From Wenyingzhuangia fucanilytica (GTDB lineage Bacteria; Bacteroidota; Bacteroidia; Flavobacteriales; Flavobacteriaceae): 64,000 nt of DNA. The translations under genes were made by a program, and so were the position numbers. The stretch covers positions 3,332,501 through 3,396,500 of the forward strand of contig NZ_CP014224.1 of assembly GCF_001697185.1 (NCBI RefSeq), written 5' to 3'. The notes beneath the pieces were generated by a model. That model ran no database searches. It was not told the DNA's origin and saw only the letters and a list, made by a program, of their open reading frames with translations. Positions 44,819 to 52,646 of this stretch are shown here, piece by piece (the stretch's first letter is position 1; each line of letters begins with the position of its first letter).

Positions 44819-46957
44819 ATGGAAACAAAGTCGTCATTACAAGTTGATAGAAAAACTTTTATCAGAGTATCTGCTTTGGCAGGAGTTGGAATTGTTTTTG
44901 GAGCTAATTTTTTTCAAAGTTGTGAGTCAAAAAAGGAGAAAAAGATAGACTTGTCAAAGCTCAATTACAATGATTTTAATGCATATATAAAAATTTCTAA
45001 CAAAGGAATGGTAACCATATATTCTCCCAACCCTGAAATTGGTCAAGGAGTAAAAACTGCTATGCCTATGATTATTGCAGAAGAGTTAGATGTGCCTTGG
45101 GAACATGTTTTGGTAGCGCAAGCTGATCTAGATCCTAATAATTTTAAAAGACAAGTAGCCGGAGGGAGCCAATCAATTAGAAAATCTTGGATGCCATTGA
45201 GAGAAGTTGGAGCCACTGCCAAACAAATGTTGATAAATGCAGCCGCTATAAAATGGGGTGTAGATGCTTCAGAATGTACAGCTGAAAAAGGGATTATAAA
45301 AAATAAAAAAGGCGATGAATTAGGGTATGGCGATGTGGTTTTAGATGCTGCAAAGCTAGAGGTGCCAACAAAAGTTATACTTAAAGATCCTAAAGATTTT
45401 AAATTGATAGGAAAAGAAAAAAGAAATGTAGATATAGATAAAATTATTTCTGGAGAACCTTTGTTTGGCATGGATTATAAAGAAGATGGAATGCTATATG
45501 CTGCTATTATTCATCCGCCAGCTTTTGGACAAAAATTAATAGATTTTGATGCTAAAGAAGCCAAACAAATAAAAGGAGTAGAAGATGTTGTAGAGGTTGA
45601 TGGAAATATTGCTGTATTGGCTACGAGTACATGGTTGGCTTTTAAAGGAAAAAAAGCAGTAAAAGCAAATTGGAGTACTAACCAAACATTTGATGGAACA
45701 AAGGAGATTGATGAAAAGTTAAACAACCTGTTGACCGAAAATAAAGGGACTTTAGTAAGAGAAGATGGAAGTGTTAAGGAGGGGTTTTTAAACGCAGATA
45801 GTGTGATAGAAAAAACATATGAAGCTCCTTTTTTACCACATAATACTATGGAACCTATGAACTTTTTTGCGCATGTAACTCCAGAAAAAATTCATTTAAG
45901 AGGACCTATACAAGCACCTCAGGATGCAGTGAGGCGTGTAGCAAAAATGTTAAACAGGAAGGAAAGCGATATTACATTAGAAATGTGTAGAATAGGAGGA
46001 GGTTTTGGTAGAAGGCTGTATAATGATTATATCATAGAGGCAGTGTTGATTTCTGAAAAAGTTAAAAAACCTGTAAAACTTGTGTATCAAAGAGAAGATG
46101 ATATGACTGCAGGAATTTATAGACCTCAGGTTAAATATCAGTTTAAAGCAGGGGTTAAAAAAGGTAGATTGGTTGCCTATCAATTAAAAGAAGCAGCAAT
46201 AAATGCTGGTATTAACGAATCTAGAGCTAATTTTTTTCCTGCAGGTTCTGTAGAAAATTACAGAGTAGAAACATCTCCTTTAAAAAGCAGTATTACTACG
46301 GGTGCATGGAGAGCTCCAATTTCTAATTTTTTAGGTTTTGCAGAACAAAGCTTTTTTGATGAATTGGCGGAGGAAATGAACATTGATCCTGTGCAGTTAA
46401 GGTTAGATTTATTAGCAAAAGCAAAGAAAAATAAAAGCAATCGCATGCAATATTCTCCAGAAAGAATGGAAGGGGTAATTAAAGATGTAGTGCAAAAATC
46501 AGGTTGGGGAAAAAAAGAAAATGTTTATCAGGGATTTAGTGCATATTACAGTCATAACAGTCATGTTGCGCAAGTAGCAGAAGTTGAATTGCAAGATGAA
46601 AAACCTGTTGTTACAAAAATTTATTGTGTTGTAGATTGTGGAATTGTGGTGAATCCAATGGGAGCAATAACACAAGCAGAAGGAGGTATTATTGATGGTT
46701 TTGGACATGCTATGTATGGTGAAATGTTAATTGATAAAGGAGTACCTCAGAGTAAAAATTTCCATCAATATAATTTAATTAGAATACACCAAGTACCAAA
46801 AATAGAGGTCAGTTTTGTGAAAAGTAATGAAGCTCCAACAGGTTTAGGGGAACCTACTTTGCCTCCAGTAGCGGCAGCTGTTGCCAATGCTATTAAAGCT
46901 GCTACGGGGGAGCGTATTAGGAAACAACCATTTGTGAATAGTGGAAATATTATTTAA
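44819..46957 (+). CDS. Molybdopterin-binding subunit of an IorB-like aldehyde/xanthine-type hydroxylase, exported
   Basis: 712 residues. The N-terminus has a Tat-like motif DRKTFIRVSALAGVG in which the second Arg is Lys (RK rather than RR), so export by Tat is likely but not textbook. The Mo cofactor loop GGGFGRR is at about 393-399 and the active-site Glu is Glu678 in GLGEPTLPP. Single-chain IorB organisation, with no cytochrome c domain. Substrate unknown: N-heterocycles and aldehydes are known for this group. Three bases after the small subunit. Confidence 0.9.
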   Translation: METKSSLQVDRKTFIRVSALAGVGIVFGANFFQSCESKKEKKIDLSKLNYNDFNAYIKISNKGMVTIYSPNPEIGQGVKTAMPMIIAEELDVPWEHVLVAQADLDPNNFKRQVAGGSQSIRKSWMPLREVGATAKQMLINAAAIKWGVDASECTAEKGIIKNKKGDELGYGDVVLDAAKLEVPTKVILKDPKDFKLIGKEKRNVDIDKIISGEPLFGMDYKEDGMLYAAIIHPPAFGQKLIDFDAKEAKQIKGVEDVVEVDGNIAVLATSTWLAFKGKKAVKANWSTNQTFDGTKEIDEKLNNLLTENKGTLVREDGSVKEGFLNADSVIEKTYEAPFLPHNTMEPMNFFAHVTPEKIHLRGPIQAPQDAVRRVAKMLNRKESDITLEMCRIGGGFGRRLYNDYIIEAVLISEKVKKPVKLVYQREDDMTAGIYRPQVKYQFKAGVKKGRLVAYQLKEAAINAGINESRANFFPAGSVENYRVETSPLKSSITTGAWRAPISNFLGFAEQSFFDELAEEMNIDPVQLRLDLLAKAKKNKSNRMQYSPERMEGVIKDVVQKSGWGKKENVYQGFSAYYSHNSHVAQVAEVELQDEKPVVTKIYCVVDCGIVVNPMGAITQAEGGIIDGFGHAMYGEMLIDKGVPQSKNFHQYNLIRIHQVPKIEVSFVKSNEAPTGLGEPTLPPVAAAVANAIKAATGERIRKQPFVNSGNII

Positions 46958-46971
46958 AAGTCTGTAATAAT

Positions 46972-47985
46972 ATGACCCATGAATTTAAGAAAATAATTGA
47001 GGCTTATGCCAAGGTCTTTGCTTTAGGTAAACAAGCGGTGTTAGCTACATTGGTGGAGGTGAATGGCTCTTCTTATAGAAAGGAAGGAGTGCGTATGTTG
47101 GTGTTAGAAAATAGTGAAACTATAGGGGCTGTTAGTGGTGGTTGTGTAGAAAAAGAAGTGGTGCGGCAAGCACAATCTGTGTTTAAAACAGGGCAATCTA
47201 AATTAATTAGTTACGATGGTAGGTATAGGTTAGGTTGTGAAGGAACACTTTTTCTTTTTCTTGAAAAATTAAGTATTGCAGAGGAGGTGCTGTTTAAAAT
47301 TCAGCAATCATTTATTCGTAGAGCTTCTTTTATTTTAACTACTTTTTATGGAGATGTATCTAGTGTAGGAGGAGGTACAACAATTCAGTTTAATGATGAG
47401 AGATATCCAATTTCTGATGTTCATCAAAAAGTAAATTTACCTCATCTATATAGTCAGACTTTACAACCAGTATTTCAGTTGTATATTATAGGTACAGAGT
47501 ATGATGCTGTTAGTTTAAGTCGGCAAGCATCTTTTTTAGGTTGGGAGGTTATTGTTGTTAATACAACCAAAACGATAAAGTCTACGGATGAGTTTACAGG
47601 AGCTAAAAAAATAATCAATACGCTAGAGAACGAAGATGAAGAATTGTGTATAGATGCTGAAACAGCTGTGGTGTTGATGAATCATAATTATGCAAAAGAC
47701 TTGTTGTTTTTAAAAAAATTAAAAAATTCTAGACCTATTTATATAGGTTTGTTAGGTGCAAAAAAAAGGAGGGAACAGCTGTTAAACACTTTAATAGAGG
47801 AAGATCTAGAGGTTTCCGAAACTTTTTTAGAACTTATCCATGGGCCAACAGGCTTAGACATTGGTGCAGTAACTCCACAAGAAATAGCTGTTTCTATTGT
47901 TTCTGAAATTATTATGATGACCAAAAACAAAGCTTTAACACATTTACAAAGCAATACTGTTTTTAAACTTTGCAGTGTAACATGA
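46972..47985 (+). CDS. XdhC-family molybdenum-cofactor maturation protein
   Basis: 337 residues. N-terminal XdhC/CoxI motif GSSYRKEGVRMLV and GAVSGGCVE; C-terminal Rossmann-like half LYIIGTEYDAVSL and the GPTGLDIGAVTPQEIAVSI end. XdhC proteins bind the cofactor, add the terminal sulfido ligand and deliver it to the hydroxylase. Located 14 bases after the Mo subunit, in line with a dedicated chaperone. Its TGA stop overlaps the next ATG (ATGA). Confidence 0.9.
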   Translation: MTHEFKKIIEAYAKVFALGKQAVLATLVEVNGSSYRKEGVRMLVLENSETIGAVSGGCVEKEVVRQAQSVFKTGQSKLISYDGRYRLGCEGTLFLFLEKLSIAEEVLFKIQQSFIRRASFILTTFYGDVSSVGGGTTIQFNDERYPISDVHQKVNLPHLYSQTLQPVFQLYIIGTEYDAVSLSRQASFLGWEVIVVNTTKTIKSTDEFTGAKKIINTLENEDEELCIDAETAVVLMNHNYAKDLLFLKKLKNSRPIYIGLLGAKKRREQLLNTLIEEDLEVSETFLELIHGPTGLDIGAVTPQEIAVSIVSEIIMMTKNKALTHLQSNTVFKLCSVT

Positions 47986-48587
47986 TCTCATCTACTGCTT
48001 TTTTAATTTTGGCTGCAGGAGGTTCTGCAAGAATGCAAGAACCCAAACAGCTGCTGCCTTTTAAAAATGAGATGTTGTTAACACATACCATTAAACAAGT
48101 ATTAGGGGTTTCTAAGCAACATGTATTTGTGGTGTTAGGGGCAAATTATAAATCCATTTCTAAAACTATTCAAGGTTTTTCTATAGAAGTGTTACAACAT
48201 CTAAAATGGGAAAAAGGAATAGGAAGTTCTATTGCTTTTGGAGTGTCACAAATTCAGAAAAAAAACAAATATCAAAGAATAGTAATAGTGTTGTCAGATC
48301 AGCCTGAGGTTTGTTCAAAAGACCTTGAGCAAGTTTTAGAGAATCACATTATCAATAAAAATAAAATTACAGTAACCGCTTGTTATAATTATACAGGGGT
48401 GCCCGCTGTTTTTGATAAGGATTTTTTTGAAGAGTTAAAAAAATTATCTGATGATACAGGTGCTAAATCCATCATAAAAAGAAATCAATGTCAGGTTTCT
48501 CACTTTAAAATTGATAAAGAAATCTTGGATATAGATACCTCAGATGATTATGATAAAATGTTAAAAAAATTAACTACTCTAGAATAA
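47982..48587 (+). CDS. MobA/MocA-like nucleotidyltransferase, molybdenum-cofactor cytidylyl- or guanylyltransferase
   Basis: 201 residues from the ATG at 47982, overlapping the XdhC stop by ATGA; the frame to TTG 47970 is not needed. LAAGGSARMQEPKQLLPF (early) is the nucleotidyltransferase P-loop-like signature, and VLSDQPEV is the Mg2+-binding Asp region. In this operon it probably attaches CMP to molybdopterin to make the dinucleotide form used by the hydroxylase. MocA and MobA cannot be separated by eye, but MCD is the usual cofactor of xanthine-oxidase-family enzymes. Confidence 0.82.
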   Translation: MISSTAFLILAAGGSARMQEPKQLLPFKNEMLLTHTIKQVLGVSKQHVFVVLGANYKSISKTIQGFSIEVLQHLKWEKGIGSSIAFGVSQIQKKNKYQRIVIVLSDQPEVCSKDLEQVLENHIINKNKITVTACYNYTGVPAVFDKDFFEELKKLSDDTGAKSIIKRNQCQVSHFKIDKEILDIDTSDDYDKMLKKLTTLE

Positions 48588-48598
48588 AGCGGTAAAAA

Positions 48599-48630
48599 TC
48601 ACGAATTATCAGTTATGAATTAGGAATTAA
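48599..48630. repeat. Degenerate tandem AT-rich spacer after the molybdenum operon
   Basis: CACGAATTATCAGTTATGAATTAGGAATTAAAT is built of GAATTA-type units, like the other tandem spacers of this window. Confidence 0.4.
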
Positions 48631-48746
48631 ATACAAAGGTTTATTTTAGCATTTTGTTAAGAATGTGGGTTCATTAGTTATAAAGTTTTGATGAACTATT
48701 TTTAAAACATGTAGTTAAACAAATCAACGATTAAACAATATAAAAA

Positions 48747-49112
48747 ATGGGAATTATTAGAGTACAAAATATTAGAATTTACAGCAATCATGGATGTTTG
48801 CAAGAAGAAGCAAAAATAGGTTCTCATTACCGAGTAGATGTTGAGGTAAAGGTAGGTTTAAAGAAATCTGCTATTTCTGATAAGTTAGCGGATACGGTGA
48901 GTTATGTTGATATCAATGAAATTGTTGAAGAAGAAGTTTTGCAACGTTCAGAATTGTTAGAACATGTGGTAGAGAGAATATTGGTAAGAATGATGAAAGA
49001 AATACCGATGATTAAAAAAGCAAAGGTTGCGCTTTCAAAATTAAACCCACCAATTGGTGGAGATGTGGAATCTGTAACCATAGAAATGACTAAAAAAAGA
49101 AGAGATTTATAA
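48747..49112 (+). CDS. folB: Dihydroneopterin aldolase
   Basis: 121 residues. It cleaves 7,8-dihydroneopterin to 6-hydroxymethyl-dihydropterin in folate synthesis. The N-terminal IRIYSNHGCLQEEAKIG block and the conserved SYVDI segment fit. The length is standard. It is a lone gene 58 bases before tRNA-Cys; other folate genes are not nearby. Confidence 0.93.
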   Translation: MGIIRVQNIRIYSNHGCLQEEAKIGSHYRVDVEVKVGLKKSAISDKLADTVSYVDINEIVEEEVLQRSELLEHVVERILVRMMKEIPMIKKAKVALSKLNPPIGGDVESVTIEMTKKRRDL

Positions 49113-49128
49113 AATATTAAAAAGATTG

Positions 49129-49158
49129 TTGCGAAACACAATATTTTATATAAATTTG
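49129..49158 (+). promoter_or_regulatory. Promoter of tRNA-Cys
   Basis: TTG at 49129-49131, then exactly 19 bases, then TAAATTTG at 49151-49158: a textbook Bacteroidota promoter. The tRNA begins 12 bases downstream. Confidence 0.8.
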
Positions 49159-49170
49159 CATTCGCGTTTT

Positions 49171-49244
49171 GGCCTTGTGGCCGAGTGGCTAGGCAGCGGT
49201 CTGCAAAACCGTCTACAGCGGTTCGAATCCGCTCGAGGCCTCCA
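49171..49244 (+). tRNA. tRNA-Cys (anticodon GCA)
   Basis: Cloverleaf folds fully: acceptor GGCCTTG pairs with CGAGGCC, the anticodon stem GCGGT pairs with ACCGT around the loop CTGCAAA (anticodon GCA at 49202-49204), the T-loop GTTCGAATC is present, and the discriminator is T at 49241, as expected for tRNA-Cys. The CCA end (49242-49244) is encoded. Confidence 0.97.
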
Positions 49245-49248
49245 AAAC

Positions 49249-49281
49249 AAACCCACCAATTTTCATTGGTGGGTTTTTTTA
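49249..49281 (+). terminator. Terminator of tRNA-Cys
   Basis: AAACCCACCAAT (49249-49260) pairs with ATTGGTGGGTTT (49265-49276), loop TTTC, then T-run. The 207 bases from here to the next ATG (49489) contain another AT-rich tandem-like stretch and no gene. Confidence 0.9.
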
Positions 49282-49488
49282 TGCGTAAAACTTTTTAGGT
49301 TTTTAAGCCCCCATCCTGTGGTTTACGCAAATCTCACTTCTATTCCTGTTTTTTAACAGGACAAATTGTTTCATAAAGTCTTAACTTTAAACTTTAAGTC
49401 ATATCAAAAAACATTTTCTTGTTTTTTATAAAGTCAAGTATGTTGGTTTTCAATCTTCTAGTACTTGTTTAATGTGTTAAATAGAAAT

Positions 49489-50283
49489 ATGAATACAATT
49501 ATATTCACAGATTTAGATGGAACTTTTTTAAACCATGACGATTATTCTTTTGAAGCTTCAAAAGAGGCAAGGGAGCGAATTTTAAAAAAACAAATTCCAT
49601 TAATTTTTACAACTAGTAAAACCAAAATAGAAGTTGAGTTGCTGCAAAAAAAAGTGGGGATTCAAGAACCCTTTATTGTAGAAAATGGGGCTGCTCTTTT
49701 TATTCCGAAAGATTACAAAGGATTTGATTTTTCTTTTTTAAAAGAATTTGGAGACTATTATGTATTGCAGCTTGGAGTGAGTTATGAGAAAGTAGTAGCA
49801 TTTTATAATAGTTACAAAACTGAATATGGCATGTTTGGATTTAGTGATATGACGATAGATGATGTGGTAAAACACACAGGTTTACCTCAAGAAAGTGCTA
49901 AGCTTTCTAAACAAAGAGGCTTTACAGAACCTTTTGTTCTTAAAGAGGGAGCTCAAGTAGAAAAGTTAGAAAAAATGGCTTCAGAAAATGGTTTGAAAAT
50001 AACCAAAGGAGGAAGATTTTATCATTTAATAGGAGAAAATCAAGATAAAGGAAAGGCGGTAGAAAAATGTGTTAAAATCTTTGAAGAATGTTATCAAACT
50101 AAAATCAAGTCTATTGGTCTGGGCGATGGTGAAAATGATATTCCGCTATTGGCCAGTGTAGACATCCCTATTGCAATAAAAAATCATGAAGGAAATTATG
50201 TAAATCTACCAACCAATAAATTGCAAAAATCCACATATAAAGGAGCAAAAGGTTGGAACGAAATGATATTAAAAAATGTATAG
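49489..50283 (+). CDS. HAD-family mannosyl/glucosyl-3-phosphoglycerate phosphatase
   Basis: 264 residues from the ATG at 49489; the frame to TTG 49465 is not the start. The nucleophile Asp8 and Asp10 are in FTDLDGT (6-12), the TTSKT motif II follows and the acidic motif is GLGDGENDIPLL. This is the MPGP subfamily of HAD phosphatases, which remove the phosphate from mannosyl- or glucosyl-3-phosphoglycerate. First gene of a four-gene operon; it overlaps the glycerate kinase by 8 bases. The paired glycosyltransferase and GH13 phosphorylase point to glucosyl rather than mannosyl product. Confidence 0.85.
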   Translation: MNTIIFTDLDGTFLNHDDYSFEASKEARERILKKQIPLIFTTSKTKIEVELLQKKVGIQEPFIVENGAALFIPKDYKGFDFSFLKEFGDYYVLQLGVSYEKVVAFYNSYKTEYGMFGFSDMTIDDVVKHTGLPQESAKLSKQRGFTEPFVLKEGAQVEKLEKMASENGLKITKGGRFYHLIGENQDKGKAVEKCVKIFEECYQTKIKSIGLGDGENDIPLLASVDIPIAIKNHEGNYVNLPTNKLQKSTYKGAKGWNEMILKNV

Positions 50284-51427
50284 AAAAGAATTAGAGAACA
50301 TATATTACAAAGCTTTAAACAAGGTAAAAGCAACGTCTTTAATAAAAGATAATCTTTTTATAAAGGATGATGTGTTAACCATTGTTGGAACTGATTATCC
50401 TTTAAAAAACTATGAAAACGTTTTTGTTTTTGGAGTAGGAAAAGCGGCTTATGATATGGCCAAAGAATGTGAAGTTATTTTAGGTGATAAAATTGCAGGC
50501 GGATTGGTGATTTCTACTTCAAAAGGAGAATTAAAATATGCAAAACACTATACATCTACACATCCATTGGTTTCTGAAAAAAGTGTTGAAGCTGCTAGTT
50601 TGTTGATAGATGAAGTATCTAAATTATCAGAGAGAGATTTATTTGTGTTTTTATTATCTGGTGGTGCTTCTGCCATGATAGAAAAACCAATTGATGGTTT
50701 GACTTTGGAGGATTTTACAAAAATATCTTCCTCATTGTTGACGTCTGGAATAGACATCAAAGCATTAAATACGGTAAGGAAATCTATTTCACAAATCAAA
50801 GGTGGAAAGTTGGCCAATCATATAAAAGCAAAAGGAGAGGTTCTAGTGTTGAGTGATGTGATTGGTGATGATTTGCATACTATTGGTTCGGCGCCTATGA
50901 ATAACGGACAATTTCCGCATCATATTATAGGGAACAATGGCATCGCTTTGCAAGAAGCCGAAATTTATATAGAACCCAAAGTTGATTTTACCAAAATTGT
51001 AACCACAACTTTAGAAATGAGTTCAGAAAAGGCAACGCAGTTGATTTGTGATGAAATTAAAAAACACGACAAGCAATACAATAGTTTTTGTTTACTGTTT
51101 GGAGGGGAAACTACTACTGTAGTATTGGGTGATGGTTATGGAGGAAGAAATCAAGAATTGGCATTAAGGCTGTTGATGACTGATTGTATCACACAAAATA
51201 TTTCTTTATTAAGTGCTGGTAGCGATGGAATTGATGGTAGGTCTAACGCAACAGGTGCTTTTGTAGATTACGATATATATAAACAAATAACTAACAAGAA
51301 TATAGAACCCAAAACCTATTTAAAAAATAGTGATAGCAACACGTTTTTTAAAACCTTAGGTTATGATTTTGTAACAGGAATTTCTGGAACAAATGTGATG
51401 GATTTTATAATCGTATTAAAAAAGTAA
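50276..51427 (+). CDS. Glycerate kinase (MOFRL family, class II)
   Basis: 383 residues. FVFLLSGGASAMIEKP marks the active-site loop and AGSDGIDGRSNATGAFVD the C-terminal MOFRL block. This class phosphorylates D-glycerate to 2-phosphoglycerate with ATP. In this operon it would return the glycerate released from glucosylglycerate to glycolysis. Its ATG is within the end of the phosphatase gene (8-base overlap), and the GT gene follows 7 bases after its stop. Confidence 0.9.
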   Translation: MYRKELENIYYKALNKVKATSLIKDNLFIKDDVLTIVGTDYPLKNYENVFVFGVGKAAYDMAKECEVILGDKIAGGLVISTSKGELKYAKHYTSTHPLVSEKSVEAASLLIDEVSKLSERDLFVFLLSGGASAMIEKPIDGLTLEDFTKISSSLLTSGIDIKALNTVRKSISQIKGGKLANHIKAKGEVLVLSDVIGDDLHTIGSAPMNNGQFPHHIIGNNGIALQEAEIYIEPKVDFTKIVTTTLEMSSEKATQLICDEIKKHDKQYNSFCLLFGGETTTVVLGDGYGGRNQELALRLLMTDCITQNISLLSAGSDGIDGRSNATGAFVDYDIYKQITNKNIEPKTYLKNSDSNTFFKTLGYDFVTGISGTNVMDFIIVLKK

Positions 51428-51434
51428 AAAGAAT

Positions 51435-52646
51435 ATGGCAGATTTTTTTCAAAACGGAGTAATTACAACTTTACAAAATTTAGGTGATAGATCTTTAGAA
51501 GATTTAGAAAGAGAACTAGAAGAGTTTAGTGAGAGAAGAGGAATGTTGTTAATGTTGCCAGCTTTGTATTCTGAGTTTGAAACCCCGGCAATGCACAAAA
51601 TTATAGAAGAATTAAAGCATGTAAAATACCTGTATAAAATTATTTTAGGGTTAGATCAAGCCACCGAAGAACAGTTTGAAGAAGTAAAAAAATTAATGTC
51701 GGTTTTGCCTTGTAAGGTAGAAGTACTATGGAACGATGGACCTAAAATAAAAGAGCTTTATGCAGAGTTAACTGCCGAAGGTTTTCCGGGCTTAGAAACT
51801 CCAGGGAAAGGAAGAAATGTTTGGACCATGATTGGTTATGCTTTGGCAGATAAAGATGCTTATGCTTTTGCGCTTCACGATTGTGATATTGTAAATTATA
51901 GTAGAGAAATTCCAGCAAGGTTATTTTATCCTATTGTACATCCTGCTTTAGATTTTGAATTTAACAAAGGGTTTTATTCCAGAGTGACAGATAAATTACA
52001 CGGTAGAGCTACCAGGTTGTTGTATACTCCTTTGGTAAATTCTTTGGCTAAAGTTTATGGAGAAAGTAAGTATTTAGATTATATGGGGAGTTTTAGGTAT
52101 TCATTGTCCGGAGAATTTTCTTTTATAAGATCGTTGGCAAGAGGTATTGGAATCTCACCCACTTGGGGTTTAGAGGTTTCAACTTTAAGTGAGGTTTATA
52201 AAAATACTTCTAACAAAAGAATTTGTCAGACTGAAATAATGGAGAGTTACGAGCATAAACATCAAGATTTAGGAGATCAAATTTCAGGGTCAGGAATTTA
52301 TAAAATGTCTAAAGATATTGCCAAAACTTTGTTTAGGGTATTGGCTCAAGAAGGTGTTGTATTTTCTAGAGCATCCTTTAAAACTTTGTTAGCAACCTAT
52401 TTTCAAGAATCAAGATTTGAGATCTCTAAGTACAATGCTTTAAGCAAGTTAAATGCTTTGGAATATACTAGAGAAAAAGAAATTAAAGCAGTAGAGGCTT
52501 TTCAGAATGCTATTGAAGAAGCCTCTACAGAGTTTTACGAAGATCCAATGGGAACACACTCTCTTTCTTCTTGGATTACAGTAAGATCGGTAATGCCAGA
52601 GTTTTCAGAAAAATTTGTTAAGTACGTTAAAAAAGATAATGAATAG
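51435..52646 (+). CDS. GT81/GpgS-like glucosyl-3-phosphoglycerate synthase, probable
   Basis: 403 residues. A GT-A-type fold with an early LPALYSEFETPAMHKI strand, GKGRNVWTMIGYALA for the nucleotide sugar, and the metal-binding DCDIV (DxD) in ALHDCDIVNY. The pattern fits the GpgS family that joins NDP-glucose to 3-phosphoglycerate, though mannosyl-type enzymes share the fold. The stop is immediately followed by the phosphorylase ATG (0 bases), so coupling is strong. Phosphatase, kinase and phosphorylase neighbours all use glucosylglycerate-related substrates, which is the best argument for this role. Confidence 0.78.
   Translation: MADFFQNGVITTLQNLGDRSLEDLERELEEFSERRGMLLMLPALYSEFETPAMHKIIEELKHVKYLYKIILGLDQATEEQFEEVKKLMSVLPCKVEVLWNDGPKIKELYAELTAEGFPGLETPGKGRNVWTMIGYALADKDAYAFALHDCDIVNYSREIPARLFYPIVHPALDFEFNKGFYSRVTDKLHGRATRLLYTPLVNSLAKVYGESKYLDYMGSFRYSLSGEFSFIRSLARGIGISPTWGLEVSTLSEVYKNTSNKRICQTEIMESYEHKHQDLGDQISGSGIYKMSKDIAKTLFRVLAQEGVVFSRASFKTLLATYFQESRFEISKYNALSKLNALEYTREKEIKAVEAFQNAIEEASTEFYEDPMGTHSLSSWITVRSVMPEFSEKFVKYVKKDNE

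Noticed and set aside
49126-49356. 76-residue open frame across tRNA-Cys
   Set aside because: It overlaps the whole tRNA and its terminator and has no start context, so it is a shadow.
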